Below, one piece after another: positions 14,683-22,714 of a stretch of 27,118 nt of DNA. Each line of letters begins with the position of its first letter. Positions within the stretch are counted from its first letter, which is position 1. Location: assembly GCA_034435435.1 (NCBI GenBank), contig DAOTXN010000102.1:1-27118 (forward strand), written 5' to 3'. A program made the position numbers and the translations under genes. The DNA comes from DAOTXN01 sp034435435. GTDB lineage: Bacteria > Chloroflexota > Anaerolineae > S140-20. The notes under the pieces were generated by a model that made no database searches, was not told where the DNA came from, and saw nothing but the letters and a program-made list of their open reading frames with translations.

Positions 14683-14740
14683 GATAGAGACAGGAGATAG
14701 AAATAGAGCCTCTCACTATACTCCTGTCTCTGCCTCTATC
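14683..14740 (-). promoter_or_regulatory. Word-repeat hairpin between rpsM and rpsK
   Basis: AGAGACAGGAG at 14686-14696 pairs perfectly over 11 bp with CTCCTGTCTCT at 14721-14731. ATAG/CTAT and GAT/ATC extend the stem with small bulges. It sits within the operon between the rpsM stop and the rpsK ribosome site. The 26-bp word at 14683-14708 recurs with three mismatches at 19644-19669. It could be a processing site or partial terminator that sets expression ratios; the function is not known. Confidence 0.55.
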
Positions 14741-14746
14741 TCCGCA

Positions 14747-15136
14747 TTACTTTTTCTTCGCTCCACGCCGACGTCCACGCCCGGCCACGGTCTTTTTAGG
14801 CCCACGTTTGGTGCGCGCGTTGGTGCGCGTGCGCTGACCGTGGACCGGCAGATTGCGCCGGTGGCGCAAACCCCGGTAACAACCGATTTCCATCAGGCGC
14901 TTGATATTCATCTGCACTTCGCGGCGCAGGTCACCCTCTACGTGATATTCACGGTCAACGATCTCACGCAGCATCTGGACCTCCGCCTCGGCCAGGTCCT
15001 TGACCCGTTTATCGGGGTCGATCCTGGTCTTGGCGAGAATCTCGTTGCTGGTAGATCGACCGATGCCGTAAATGTAGGTCAGACCGATCTCTACGCGCTT
15101 GTTTCGAGGCAGGTCTACTCCTGCAATACGTGCCAT
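14747..15136 (-). CDS. rpsM: 30S ribosomal protein S13
   Basis: S13 forms intersubunit bridges in the 30S head. The 129-residue product begins MARIAGVDLPRNKRVEIGLTY and ends with the basic tail containing RGLRHRRNLPVHGQRTRTNA split over residues 86-106 and KKTVAGRGRRRGAKKK. AGGAGGG lies 4-5 nt before the ATG. It follows rpmJ by 29 nt. Confidence 0.97.
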   Translation of the reverse strand: MARIAGVDLPRNKRVEIGLTYIYGIGRSTSNEILAKTRIDPDKRVKDLAEAEVQMLREIVDREYHVEGDLRREVQMNIKRLMEIGCYRGLRHRRNLPVHGQRTRTNARTKRGPKKTVAGRGRRRGAKKK

Positions 15137-15165
15137 TACGCCCTCCTAAGATGTGGCAAACATCC

Positions 15166-15279
15166 CTACCCCTGCACTTGCTTGTGCTTGGGGTTATCAC
15201 AAATCACACGCACTTTGCCCCGCCGCCGAATGATTTTGCACTTGGGGCAGCGGCGTTTGATCGATGCCGATACCTTCAT
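15166..15279 (-). CDS. rpmJ: 50S ribosomal protein L36
   Basis: This 37-residue gene encodes L36, a zinc-binding protein of the 50S subunit. It begins MKVSASIKRRCPKCKIIRRR and continues with VRVICDNPKHKQVQG, so it has the C-C-C-H zinc ligands. GAGGAG lies about 6 nt before the ATG. It lies directly between map (18 nt upstream) and rpsM. The infA gene that usually precedes rpmJ is absent. Confidence 0.96.
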   Translation of the reverse strand: MKVSASIKRRCPKCKIIRRRGKVRVICDNPKHKQVQG

Positions 15280-15297
15280 TTTGCTCTCCTCATACCG

Positions 15298-16065
15298 CTA
15301 CAAAAGCGTCAATATCCTAGGTTCACCGTTCCCAATTGCAATCGTGTGCTCAAAGTGAGCCGATAGCGAATTGTCTTTGCTGACCACCGTCCAACCGTCG
15401 GCCAGCAACCGCGTCCCCCAGCTTCCGGCGTTGACCATTGGCTCTAGCGCAACGGTCATCCCGCGCCGCAACTTCATCCCCCGGCCAGGTTTGCCCAGAT
15501 TGGGGAACGAATAGCCCTCGTGCATCTCGCGCCCAATGCAGTGACTGGTATATTCGCGCACGACGTTATAGCCCTGCGACTCGACGTAGCTCTGGATGGC
15601 CGACGTGATATCACCCAGGCGGTTGCCCAAGCGCGCTTGGGCGATGCCCAGGTAGAGCGCCTTTTCAGTGGCGTCGAGCAACGCCTGCGCTTGAGGCGAA
15701 ATACGACCCACTGGCAATGTGATAGCCGAATCGCCGTGGTAGCCTCTGTAAATCGCGCCGCAGTCGATACTTAGAATGTCCCCCTCGCGCAGCGCCCGGC
15801 CATTGGGTATCCCGTGGACCAGCTCTGCGTTGACCGAGGTGCAGATCGAAGCCGGGAATGGCTTGCCATTGGGTATGTTGTTTGGATACCCCTTGAACGA
15901 CGGAATCGCGTCGCGTTTACGAATCTCCTTTTCGGCCACGGCATCCAGTTCCAATGTCGTGATACCTGGCCGGACCTGCTCGCGCAGAATCGCCAGCACT
16001 TCGGCCACAATACGACCGGCCTGCCGCATCAGGGCCAGTTCGTCCTCGCTCTTGAGTATCACCAT
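15298..16065 (-). CDS. map: Methionine aminopeptidase type I
   Basis: Map removes the N-terminal Met from nascent proteins. The 255-residue product carries the five dinuclear metal ligands in their usual contexts: SIDCGAIYRGYHGDSA (two Asp), HCIGREMHE (His), LEPMVN (Glu) and HFEHTIAI (Glu). It lacks N-terminal extensions, so it is type I. ATG 16065 is chosen, with GGGG 9 nt upstream; a TTG at 16071 is an alternative. It follows secY by about 40 nt, with no adk between them. Confidence 0.96.
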   Translation of the reverse strand: MVILKSEDELALMRQAGRIVAEVLAILREQVRPGITTLELDAVAEKEIRKRDAIPSFKGYPNNIPNGKPFPASICTSVNAELVHGIPNGRALREGDILSIDCGAIYRGYHGDSAITLPVGRISPQAQALLDATEKALYLGIAQARLGNRLGDITSAIQSYVESQGYNVVREYTSHCIGREMHEGYSFPNLGKPGRGMKLRRGMTVALEPMVNAGSWGTRLLADGWTVVSKDNSLSAHFEHTIAIGNGEPRILTLL

Positions 16066-16086
16066 CGGCAACTACCCCTGAAGTAG

Positions 16087-16105
16087 GACAAGATGGCATC
16101 TTGTC
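16087..16105. repeat. Short palindrome after the secY stop
   Basis: GACAAGATGGCATCTTGTC has 9-bp arms around one central base, and as RNA it can fold into a 7-bp stem with a 5-nt loop. It abuts the secY stop codon and lies upstream of the map ribosome site. It has no T-tract. Confidence 0.5.
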
Positions 16106-17413
16106 TCACTTGATAAACCCTTCATAGTGCCGCATGAGCAACTGCGCTTCGAGCTGGCGCATCGTGTCCACTACGACGCCCACTACGATGAGCAGCCCTG
16201 CCGAGCTGATGAGCATCGTGGCGTCGGCGTTCGGATCTCCACGCACGATACCGATGACGCCCGGCAGCACGGCCACACCACCCAGGAACAACGCGCCCAC
16301 CAGCGTGATGCGGCGCATCACGCCGTTGATATAATCGGCGGTGCGCTTGCCCGGACGAATGCCGGGGATAAAGCCGCCTTGCCGCTGCAGCGCATCGGGC
16401 AGGTTTTGCTGCTGTACCATGATGTCGGTGTAAAAGTACGTAAAGGCCACCACCATCACAAAGTACATCGGCCAATACCACGCGCTCTGCCCGCTGAACA
16501 GTTTCGAGATGTGATTCGCCAGGTTCGGCTGCATCCCAATAGGATTGGCAAAAAACTGAGCGATGATGGCCGGGAACGTCAGGATCGACTGGGCAAAGAT
16601 GAGCGGGATCATCCCGGCGGTGTTGACGCGCAGCGGGATGTGCGTAGCCTGCCCACCATAGATCTTGCGTCCACGCACGCGCTTACCATATTGTACGGGA
16701 ATGCGACGCTGGCCTTCCTGCACCACCACGATGACCAACACCGTCACAGCCATAATCCCCAAAAAGAGCAACAGTCCGCCAAAACCATCGCTCACGTAAA
16801 GACTCTGCATGTTCGCGGGCATGCGCGCCACGATCCCGCCAAAGATCACGATGGACAAACCATTCCCAATACCCTGCTCGGTGATCAATTCACCCAGCCA
16901 TATCGCAAACATAGTGCCGGCAGTCATCGTGACGACCGTAGCGATGCCCGTCATGTTGAGCCCAAAACCCGGCATGATCGGACCGGCGCTGGTCTCCATA
17001 CCTTGCAAAATCCTAATCTGTCCGATGGCCTGCAAGGCCGCCAACGGTATCGTCAGGTAATATTGGTACTGGTTCAACTTTTGCCGGCCGGCCTCGCCCT
17101 CTTTGGCGATCTCTGCCAGGCGTGGGATAATCGGCTGCAACAGCGAAAAGATAATGTTGGCCGTGACGTAAGGATAGACGCCCATGGCCATCACCGAAAA
17201 GTTGGAGACTAGGCCGCCCGACAACATGTCGAGAATGCTCACCAACTGCCCAAGCCCCCCCCTCGTTTCGAGGGCGTCACGGAGCGCTTCGGTATTTACC
17301 CCCGGCACAGGCACGTGGGCAGCCATACGATAGATCACGAGGATGCCCAACGTAACGAGCAGCTTGCGCCGCAAGTCAGGCAATGCAAAGGCGTTGCGTA
17401 CCGCTTGGACCAT
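16106..17413 (-). CDS. secY: Preprotein translocase subunit SecY
   Basis: SecY is the channel of the Sec translocon in the cytoplasmic membrane. The 435-residue protein has ten expected membrane segments; the first is LLVTLGILVIYRMAAHVPVPG at about residues 19-39. The TM2 plug region (GGLVSNFSVMAMGVYPY), the cytoplasmic loop GQRRIPVQYGKR, and the later loop FIPGIRPGKRT are all recognisable. GAGGGAACG precedes the ATG. It follows rplO by 28 nt and is followed by map. Confidence 0.98.
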   Translation of the reverse strand: MVQAVRNAFALPDLRRKLLVTLGILVIYRMAAHVPVPGVNTEALRDALETRGGLGQLVSILDMLSGGLVSNFSVMAMGVYPYVTANIIFSLLQPIIPRLAEIAKEGEAGRQKLNQYQYYLTIPLAALQAIGQIRILQGMETSAGPIMPGFGLNMTGIATVVTMTAGTMFAIWLGELITEQGIGNGLSIVIFGGIVARMPANMQSLYVSDGFGGLLLFLGIMAVTVLVIVVVQEGQRRIPVQYGKRVRGRKIYGGQATHIPLRVNTAGMIPLIFAQSILTFPAIIAQFFANPIGMQPNLANHISKLFSGQSAWYWPMYFVMVVAFTYFYTDIMVQQQNLPDALQRQGGFIPGIRPGKRTADYINGVMRRITLVGALFLGGVAVLPGVIGIVRGDPNADATMLISSAGLLIVVGVVVDTMRQLEAQLLMRHYEGFIK

Positions 17414-17441
17414 CGTTCCCTCTCTTACTCACACGACCATG

Positions 17442-17924
17442 TTAGCGCGTGCGATAACCACCCCGTTGCACCGGCAGCTCTTGCACGGCGCCGCCAGCCG
17501 CTTCGATCTTTTGGCGCGCCCCGGCCGAAATACGGTGAGCCTGCACAGTGTAGGCGCGATCCAACTCACCCTCGCCCAAGATCGCCACCCGTTCCCTGGC
17601 AGACTTGATGATGCCAGCTTTGGCCAGCGTTTCAGGTGAAATGAGCGCGCCGTCATCAAAATATGCCAGCAACCGTTTGACGTTAACCGGTGTGTACGTC
17701 ACACGCCACGGATCACGAAACTGAACGCCCCGCGCAAAAGGCAATTTGCGCACCAGAGGCAATTGACCGCCTTCGAAATATGGCCGCACTCCGCCGCCGC
17801 TGCGCGCGTTCTGGCCCTTGGTTCCCCGACCGGCCGTCTTGCCTTGGCCGGCAGCGATACCGCGCCCGACGCGCTTGCGCCGTTTCTTGGCCCCTTGGGC
17901 CGGTTGTAAATCGTGCAGATTCAT
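17442..17924 (-). CDS. rplO: 50S ribosomal protein L15
   Basis: L15 is a late-assembly 50S protein. The 160-residue product shows KKRRKRVGRGIAAGQGKTAGRG at residues 13-34 and a GAxxxIExAGG-like C-terminal motif (ARQKIEAAGG). Its ATG overlaps the rpmD stop as ATGA, so translation of the two genes is probably coupled. Confidence 0.97.
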   Translation of the reverse strand: MNLHDLQPAQGAKKRRKRVGRGIAAGQGKTAGRGTKGQNARSGGGVRPYFEGGQLPLVRKLPFARGVQFRDPWRVTYTPVNVKRLLAYFDDGALISPETLAKAGIIKSARERVAILGEGELDRAYTVQAHRISAGARQKIEAAGGAVQELPVQRGGYRTR

Positions 17925-18115
17925 AGCTCTTCAACCTCAACCAAATGGCTTACTTTGGCCACCATTCCTCGGATCACAGGTGTGTCGTCGTGCAGCACCG
18001 TCTGGTTCATACGCCGCAAACCCAACGCCTTGATCGTGTCCTTGTGGCGCTGCGAATAGCCAATGGCGCTCTTGACCAGCGTGATGCGTAGTTTTTTGGT
18101 TGTCTCAGCGGCCAT
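17921..18115 (-). CDS. rpmD: 50S ribosomal protein L30
   Basis: The 64-residue product begins MAAETTKKLRITLVKSAIGY and contains HKDTIKALGLRRMNQTV, typical of L30. ATG 18115 is chosen over longer in-frame readings because homology starts there. The start lies 11 nt inside the end of rpsE and the stop overlaps the rplO start, so it is overlapped on both sides. Confidence 0.96.
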   Translation of the reverse strand: MAAETTKKLRITLVKSAIGYSQRHKDTIKALGLRRMNQTVLHDDTPVIRGMVAKVSHLVEVEEL

Positions 18116-18656
18116 CTTGGCGCCTCCAAAAAGGCAACACCGTCGCCAGCGGCTTGCCACGCACGCGGGCTTCGTTTTCGGGACGTTTGAGCGCCTGCAA
18201 CCCCTCAAAGGTCGCCAAAACCACATTCAACTGGTTAGCGCTGCCCAAAGATTTGGTCAAGATGTTGTGATAGCCCGCCGCCTCGACCACGGCCCGCACT
18301 GCGCCGCCGGCAATCACGCCCGTACCGGGCGACGCCGGCTTGAGCATCACCGAGGCTCCCCCGTGCTTGCTAATGATCTGATGTGGGATGGTCGACTCAA
18401 CGATAGGCACCTCGACCATGTTGCGTTTGGCGCGATCCATCGCCTTGCGAATGGCATCGGGTACACCCCGCGCCTTACCCACACCAACGCCCACCTTGCC
18501 CTTGTTGTCTCCGACTACCACGACGACGCGAAATGCAAAGCGCCGTCCGCCTTTAATGACTTTGGCGACGCGTTTGATATCGACCACACGCTCGTCAAAC
18601 TCTTCGCGCTCCTCAAGAGATGCGCGCTCGCGCCACTCGTCTCGTCCTCTGCCCAT
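18105..18656 (-). CDS. rpsE: 30S ribosomal protein S5
   Basis: S5 helps decoding fidelity and mRNA unwinding. The 183-residue product has the N-terminal dsRNA-binding-like fold (VVDIKRVAKVIKGGRRF), then GKVGVGVGKARGVPDAIRKA and the C-terminal GTGVIAGGAVRAVVEAAG. ATG 18656 gives MGRGRDEW and has GGAG 7 nt upstream. It starts one base after the rplR stop. Confidence 0.97.
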   Translation of the reverse strand: MGRGRDEWRERASLEEREEFDERVVDIKRVAKVIKGGRRFAFRVVVVVGDNKGKVGVGVGKARGVPDAIRKAMDRAKRNMVEVPIVESTIPHQIISKHGGASVMLKPASPGTGVIAGGAVRAVVEAAGYHNILTKSLGSANQLNVVLATFEGLQALKRPENEARVRGKPLATVLPFWRRQDGR

Positions 18657-18657
18657 A

Positions 18658-19020
18658 TCAAAACTCCAATCCTCCCTCGCGCGAGCCTTCGGCCAAAGCC
18701 CTGACCCGCCCGTGGTACTTGTAGCCGCCTCGATCGAACACGACCTGGGTGATGCCTTGGGCCAGTGCACGCTCGGCCAATATTTTGCCGACCATACGGG
18801 CCTGACTGGCCTTATCCAACCCATCGATCTGCGCCAGCACATCTTTATCTAATGTAGAAGCAGATACCAGCGTGTGCCCAGCCTCATCATTGATCACCTG
18901 CGCATAGATATGGCGCAGACTCCGAAACACATTCAGCCGCGGACGCTCCGCTGTACCCGACAGGTGTCTGCGTACCCGCTGATGGCGGCGCTTGCGTGCG
19001 AGTCTCGCTTTATCACTCAT
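18658..19020 (-). CDS. rplR: 50S ribosomal protein L18
   Basis: L18 binds 5S rRNA in the central protuberance. The 120-residue product shows RHQRVRRHLSGTAERPRLNV and the C-terminal VVFDRGGYKYHGRVRALAEG, both conserved in the family. AAGGGG lies upstream of the ATG. It is 61 nt after rplF. Confidence 0.97.
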   Translation of the reverse strand: MSDKARLARKRRHQRVRRHLSGTAERPRLNVFRSLRHIYAQVINDEAGHTLVSASTLDKDVLAQIDGLDKASQARMVGKILAERALAQGITQVVFDRGGYKYHGRVRALAEGSREGGLEF

Positions 19021-19081
19021 TTCCGTTTAACCCCTTTTGCTCTCAGTCTAGTGTGGGCAAACACACTTACTGAAAACCGAC

Positions 19082-19627
19082 CTACTTGACCTTACCGGCT
19101 TTACCAGCCTTGCGCCGGATACGCTCGTGCAAATAACGCATACCTTTGCCTTTGTAAGGCTCTGGAGGGCGCAAACCGCGAATGTTGGCCGCAATCTGCC
19201 CGACCATCTCTTTGTCGGTCCCTTCTACCGTGATCACCTTGGTTCGAGGATCCAGAGTAAAGTTAATCCCCTGCGGCGGTTTTACTTCTATGGGATGTGA
19301 ATACCCCAAGTGCATAATCAGATTCTGGCCGGCCATTTCGGCCCGATAACCGACGCCTTCAATTTGCAACTCCTTGCGAAAGCCATCCGTTACACCAACC
19401 ACCATATTGTTCAAAAGCGCCCGAGTCAGGCCGTGTAGGGCGCGGTGTTGGCGCTGATCGGTCGGACGGTCCACGACGAGACTGCCATCTTGAAGCTCGA
19501 TTCTCATGGCCGGATTAAATTCACGATAAAGCTCACCCCTGGGGCCTTTTACCGTTACCAGGTTCCCATCGATCTTGACCTGCACTTGAGCAGGCACCGG
19601 GATGCGTTGACGTCCAACTCGAGACAC
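19082..19627 (-). CDS. rplF: 50S ribosomal protein L6
   Basis: L6 lies near the sarcin-ricin loop at the factor-binding site. The 181-residue product begins MSRVGRQRIPVPAQVQVKID and ends with the conserved RPPEPYKGKGMRY and the basic tail. GTG 19627 is chosen because GGAGG lies 6 nt upstream and homology begins there. The preceding spacer holds a word-repeat hairpin. Confidence 0.97.
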   Translation of the reverse strand: MSRVGRQRIPVPAQVQVKIDGNLVTVKGPRGELYREFNPAMRIELQDGSLVVDRPTDQRQHRALHGLTRALLNNMVVGVTDGFRKELQIEGVGYRAEMAGQNLIMHLGYSHPIEVKPPQGINFTLDPRTKVITVEGTDKEMVGQIAANIRGLRPPEPYKGKGMRYLHERIRRKAGKAGKVK

Positions 19628-19643
19628 AATACACCTCCATCGA

Positions 19644-19702
19644 GATAGAGATGGGAGATAGAAATAGACATCCATCTCTATCGCTGTCTCCGGTCTCTAT
19701 CT
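19644..19702 (-). promoter_or_regulatory. Word-repeat hairpin between rpsH and rplF
   Basis: GATAGAGATGG (19644-19654) pairs perfectly with CCATCTCTATC (19672-19682) around a 17-nt loop. A second set of related words (GTCTCCGGTCTCTATCT, 19686-19702) offers an alternative, competing pairing with the same left arm. The 26-bp word at 19644-19669 matches 14683-14708 at 23 positions. It lies just upstream of the rplF ribosome site within the operon. Confidence 0.55.
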
Positions 19703-19705
19703 AGT

Positions 19706-20113
19706 TCACCACACGTAACAGAGCACCTCTCCCCCGACGCCCAAACGTCGCGCCTGCTGGCCGGTGATCACGCCTTTGGGCGTGGAAAGGATAGCCACGC
19801 CCATGCCGCTCAACACCCAAGGAATATCTTTTTTCTGGGTGTAAATACGGCGTCCGGGCTTGCTTACACGTTGCAGTCCCATAATAAGCGGGCGGCGCTC
19901 GCGGCGGCTCCCGGTATATCGCAGACGCATGCGCAGCGTCGGTTGAGGGTGATCATCGGTGACAAAATAGTCTTCGATGTAACCCTCTTCTTTTAAAATT
20001 CGCGCAATCTCTACTTTGATCTTGGAGCCGGGCATTGCCACCATCATCTGGCCCACTGTCAAAGCATTACGCATACGAGTCAACATATCGGCAATCGGAT
20101 CAGTTACACTCAT
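19706..20113 (-). CDS. rpsH: 30S ribosomal protein S8
   Basis: S8 binds the central domain of 16S rRNA. The 135-residue product begins MSVTDPIADMLTRMRNA and ends with the family signature ILSTPKGVITGQQARRLGVG and a final CYVW. ATG 20113 is chosen by homology. The 100-nt spacer upstream toward rpsN contains no gene and no clear element. Confidence 0.97.
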   Translation of the reverse strand: MSVTDPIADMLTRMRNALTVGQMMVAMPGSKIKVEIARILKEEGYIEDYFVTDDHPQPTLRMRLRYTGSRRERRPLIMGLQRVSKPGRRIYTQKKDIPWVLSGMGVAILSTPKGVITGQQARRLGVGGEVLCYVW

Positions 20114-20213
20114 GTCGCCAACTTTCTTTTCGTCATCGGTGCTCAGGTTGGGTGACCGCAAGAGGCTTGGGTCGGGAAACCTCGCCCAACAGTGACACCT
20201 TGGCCCTACAACC

Positions 20214-20396
20214 CTACCAACTTGCCTTCGCAACGCCGGGGATGTCTCCCTCTAGCGCCAACTCGCGGAAGCAGATGCGGCACAGTTGAAACCGGCGCAT
20301 ATAGCCGCGAGGCCGTCCACACCGCCGGCAACGATTGCGTACCCGCACACTGTACTTGCGCTTTTTTTCCCGTTCGATCATGCACTTTTTTGCCAA
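20214..20396 (-). CDS. rpsN: 30S ribosomal protein S14, zinc type (type Z)
   Basis: The 60-residue product is the short, zinc-binding form of S14. It has the CRRC...CRIC ligands and SVRVRNRCRRCGRPRGYMRR near the middle. A TTG start at 20396 fits both the family N-terminus (AKKCMIEREKK) and a GGAGG 7 nt upstream. It lies between rplE and rpsH as expected. Confidence 0.96.
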   Translation of the reverse strand: MAKKCMIEREKKRKYSVRVRNRCRRCGRPRGYMRRFQLCRICFRELALEGDIPGVAKASW

Positions 20397-20433
20397 GTCG
20401 ATTCCTCCCACATAAATCCCTTGCCGTGACAGG

Positions 20434-20973
20434 CTATTGACGGAAGGGCATGCCCAGCAATTCTAACAGACGGCGACCTTCTTCGTCTGTTCGGGCGGTC
20501 GTGACAATCGAGATCTCCATACCACGTAGCTTGTCGATCGAGTCATAGCTGATCTCAGGCCAGATCAACTGCTCGCGCAGACCCAGGGTATAGTTACCGC
20601 GTCCATCAAAGGCATCGGCCGAAACGCCTCGAAAGTCGCGCAAGCGCGGCAAAGCCACGTTGAGCAAACGGTCGATAAAATCGTACATGCGCTGGCCGCG
20701 CAGCGTCACCTTGACGCCGATTGCGCGTCCCTCGCGCAGCTTGAAACCGGCAATAGACCTGCGCGCCCGTGTAATGATAGGCTTTTGTCCGGTGACCAGC
20801 GACAAATCTCGCACGGCGTGGTCGAGAGCCTTGGCGTTGTCTAACGCCTCACCCACGCCCACATTCACCACGACTTTGGCAATGCGCGGCACCTCCATCG
20901 GCCCACGATAACTAAACTCTTTGAACAGCGCCGGTACAACTTCTTGCCTGTAACGCTCTTTCATTCGCAACAT
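20434..20973 (-). CDS. rplE: 50S ribosomal protein L5
   Basis: L5 binds 5S rRNA. The 179-residue product shows RYRQEVVPALFKEF, PRIAKVVVNVGVGEA, GQKPIITRARRSIAGFKLRE and DFRGVSADAFDGRGNYTLG, all conserved. ATG 20973 is chosen by homology, with AGGAG upstream; ATG 20964 (MKERY) is an alternative. Confidence 0.97.
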   Translation of the reverse strand: MLRMKERYRQEVVPALFKEFSYRGPMEVPRIAKVVVNVGVGEALDNAKALDHAVRDLSLVTGQKPIITRARRSIAGFKLREGRAIGVKVTLRGQRMYDFIDRLLNVALPRLRDFRGVSADAFDGRGNYTLGLREQLIWPEISYDSIDKLRGMEISIVTTARTDEEGRRLLELLGMPFRQ

Positions 20974-20986
20974 AGCAGACCTGCTC

Positions 20987-21307
20987 CTATTCGATGTCCG
21001 CTTCACACTGTTTACAAACCCGGACTTTGCCGCCGTCAGCCTCACGGATTCCGACGCGCGTGCGCTCCCCGCAGGCCGGGCAAACCAGCATCACATTAGA
21101 GAGATGCACGGGCGCCTCGAACTCGATGATGCCCGCTCGCACTTGCCCACGACCGGCCTGAATCGGGCGCTGGTGTTTTTTTACAATGTTAACGCCCTGA
21201 ACCACCACCCGCTGCTTGCGAGGATATACACGCTGCACCACACCTCGCCTGCCCCGCTCATCGCCGGTTATCAATTCTACCGTGTCGCCCTTTTTGATCC
21301 CGAACAC
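20987..21307 (-). CDS. rplX: 50S ribosomal protein L24
   Basis: L24 initiates 50S assembly. The 106-residue product has a KOW motif (KKGDTVELITGDERGRRGVV) and a C-terminal half with CPAC and CKQC, which can bind zinc and is seen in only some lineages. The GTG start has AAGGAG 8 nt upstream. It is followed 13 nt later by rplE. Confidence 0.96.
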   Translation of the reverse strand: MFGIKKGDTVELITGDERGRRGVVQRVYPRKQRVVVQGVNIVKKHQRPIQAGRGQVRAGIIEFEAPVHLSNVMLVCPACGERTRVGIREADGGKVRVCKQCEADIE

Positions 21308-21330
21308 CTTTTACACTCCTTCAGGTTACG

Positions 21331-21702
21331 CTAAAGCACTTCAGGCGCAAGGGAAACGATCTTCATAAATCCCTTGTCACGCAACTCGCGGGCAACAGGG
21401 CCAAAGATACGCGTCCCTTTCGGATTTTTGGTAATACCGTCCAAAATCACGGCCGCGTTGTCGTCAAATTTGATATATGATCCATCTGAGCGCCCATATT
21501 CTTTAGCCGTGCGGACGATCACCGCACGTACAACCTCGCCCTTTTTGACTGCGCCGCCGGGGGAAGCCTGTTTCACCGTGGCAATCAGCGTGTCCCCCAC
21601 CGTCCCATAGCGGCGTTTAGACCCACCGACCACGCGTATGCACAAGATCTCTTTTGCACCGGTGTTGTCAGCGATGCGTAAAGTACTCTCCTGTTGAATC
21701 AT
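21331..21702 (-). CDS. rplN: 50S ribosomal protein L14
   Basis: L14 forms intersubunit bridges. The 123-residue product begins MIQQESTLRIADNTGAKE and ends with RIFGPVARELRDKGFMKIVS, matching the family along its length. AAGGAG lies 5 nt before the ATG. Confidence 0.97.
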   Translation of the reverse strand: MIQQESTLRIADNTGAKEILCIRVVGGSKRRYGTVGDTLIATVKQASPGGAVKKGEVVRAVIVRTAKEYGRSDGSYIKFDDNAAVILDGITKNPKGTRIFGPVARELRDKGFMKIVSLAPEVL

Positions 21703-21729
21703 CTCTGCTCCTTCGCTTCCCCGCCGGGT

Positions 21730-21990
21730 CTACGCAACTTGTCCGGCGCTCTCGACGATTTCAACCACCCGCCAGCGTTTCTCACGGCTGTAGGGTCGTG
21801 ATTCGATGATGCGCACCTGATCGCCAATCTGACACGCGTTGTGCTCATCGTGGGCCTTGTATTTTTTGGTGCGGCGCACGACCTTGCCATACAGCCGATG
21901 GCGCACCTTGCGTTCCACGAGAACCACGACCGTCTTGTCCATCTTGTTGCTGGTTACACGACCTACCAATTGTTTGCGTTGCTCTTTCAT
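21730..21990 (-). CDS. rpsQ: 30S ribosomal protein S17
   Basis: S17 is a primary rRNA-binding protein of the 30S body. The 86-residue product shows LVGRVTSNKMDKTVVV and the loop containing IIESRPYSREKRWRVVEI. AGGTAGGAAG precedes the ATG. It follows rpmC by 20 nt. Confidence 0.97.
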   Translation of the reverse strand: MKEQRKQLVGRVTSNKMDKTVVVLVERKVRHRLYGKVVRRTKKYKAHDEHNACQIGDQVRIIESRPYSREKRWRVVEIVESAGQVA

Positions 21991-22010
21991 CTTCCTACCT
22001 CGTCCTCGCC

Positions 22011-22232
22011 CTAGTTCTGGCCGTGGTGCGCGGGCAGCATAGCGGCCATCTCGCGCTCGCGCAAGATGGTCTTGAGACGTGCAATATCCCTTTTGACCGC
22101 ACGGAGACGGTTGTTGTCATTCAATTGCCCCGACGCCCAATCGAAGCGCAATCGGAAAAGGGACTGATAGGCCTCATCTAGCTTGTTTCTGATCTCTTCA
22201 TCCGACAACATACGGATCTCTCGCGTGTGCAT
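22011..22232 (-). CDS. rpmC: 50S ribosomal protein L29
   Basis: L29 sits at the exit tunnel and helps dock SRP and trigger factor. The 73-residue helical protein contains LSDEEIRNKLDEAYQSLFRL and the family motif AVKRDIARLKTILRERE. ATG 22232 is used; an internal ATG at 22211 is possible. It begins 4 nt after the rplP stop. Confidence 0.95.
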   Translation of the reverse strand: MHTREIRMLSDEEIRNKLDEAYQSLFRLRFDWASGQLNDNNRLRAVKRDIARLKTILREREMAAMLPAHHGQN

Positions 22233-22236
22233 GGTC

Positions 22237-22659
22237 CTACTCCTGACTCAGATCGTGCCGGGCAATAAACTGGGTCTTGAGGGGCAGCTTGTAAGCAGCC
22301 AGGCGCATAGCCTCACGCGCATACTCTTCCGGAACACCGGCAATTTCAAACATCACCCGGCCCGGCTTGACCACCGCCACCCAGTGATCCACAGACCCTT
22401 TACCTTTACCCATGCGCGTCTCGGCCGGCTTGGCCGTCACTGGTTTGTCGGGGAAAATACGAATCCACAGCTTGCCGCGCCGTTTGACATAACGCACAAT
22501 GGCCCGCCGAGCCGCCTCAATCTGGCGACTGGTGACCCACGAAGGCTCCAAAGCCTGCAAGCCGAAATCTCCAAACTGCACTTCAACACCGCGCGCAGCC
22601 CGACCTTTCATCCGGCCGCGGAACTGCTTGCGGTATTTGACACGCTTTGGCATCAACAT
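22237..22659 (-). CDS. rplP: 50S ribosomal protein L16
   Basis: L16 shapes the A-site tRNA binding region of the 50S subunit. The 140-residue product shows MPKRVKYRKQFRGRMKG, GKLWIRIFPDKPVTAKPAET and GKGKGSVDHWVAVVKPG. ATG 22659 has AGGAG 8 nt upstream; ATG 22653 is a near alternative. It overlaps no neighbour. Confidence 0.97.
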   Translation of the reverse strand: MLMPKRVKYRKQFRGRMKGRAARGVEVQFGDFGLQALEPSWVTSRQIEAARRAIVRYVKRRGKLWIRIFPDKPVTAKPAETRMGKGKGSVDHWVAVVKPGRVMFEIAGVPEEYAREAMRLAAYKLPLKTQFIARHDLSQE

Positions 22660-22714
22660 CTCACTCGCTCCTATCTCCAGCGTCGAGAGGGTCGTTTCAA
22701 TCTTCACGCCCGGC

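Noticed and set aside
16127..17212. 361-codon open frame on the plus strand
   Set aside because: It lies fully antisense to secY, is rich in His, Arg and Asp as expected for a shadow frame, and shows no family motif.
20114..20213. Small gene or hairpin between rpsN and rpsH
   Set aside because: Only a weak, interrupted TTGGG/CCCAA pairing is present, and the open frame there is an upstream continuation of rpsH without homology.
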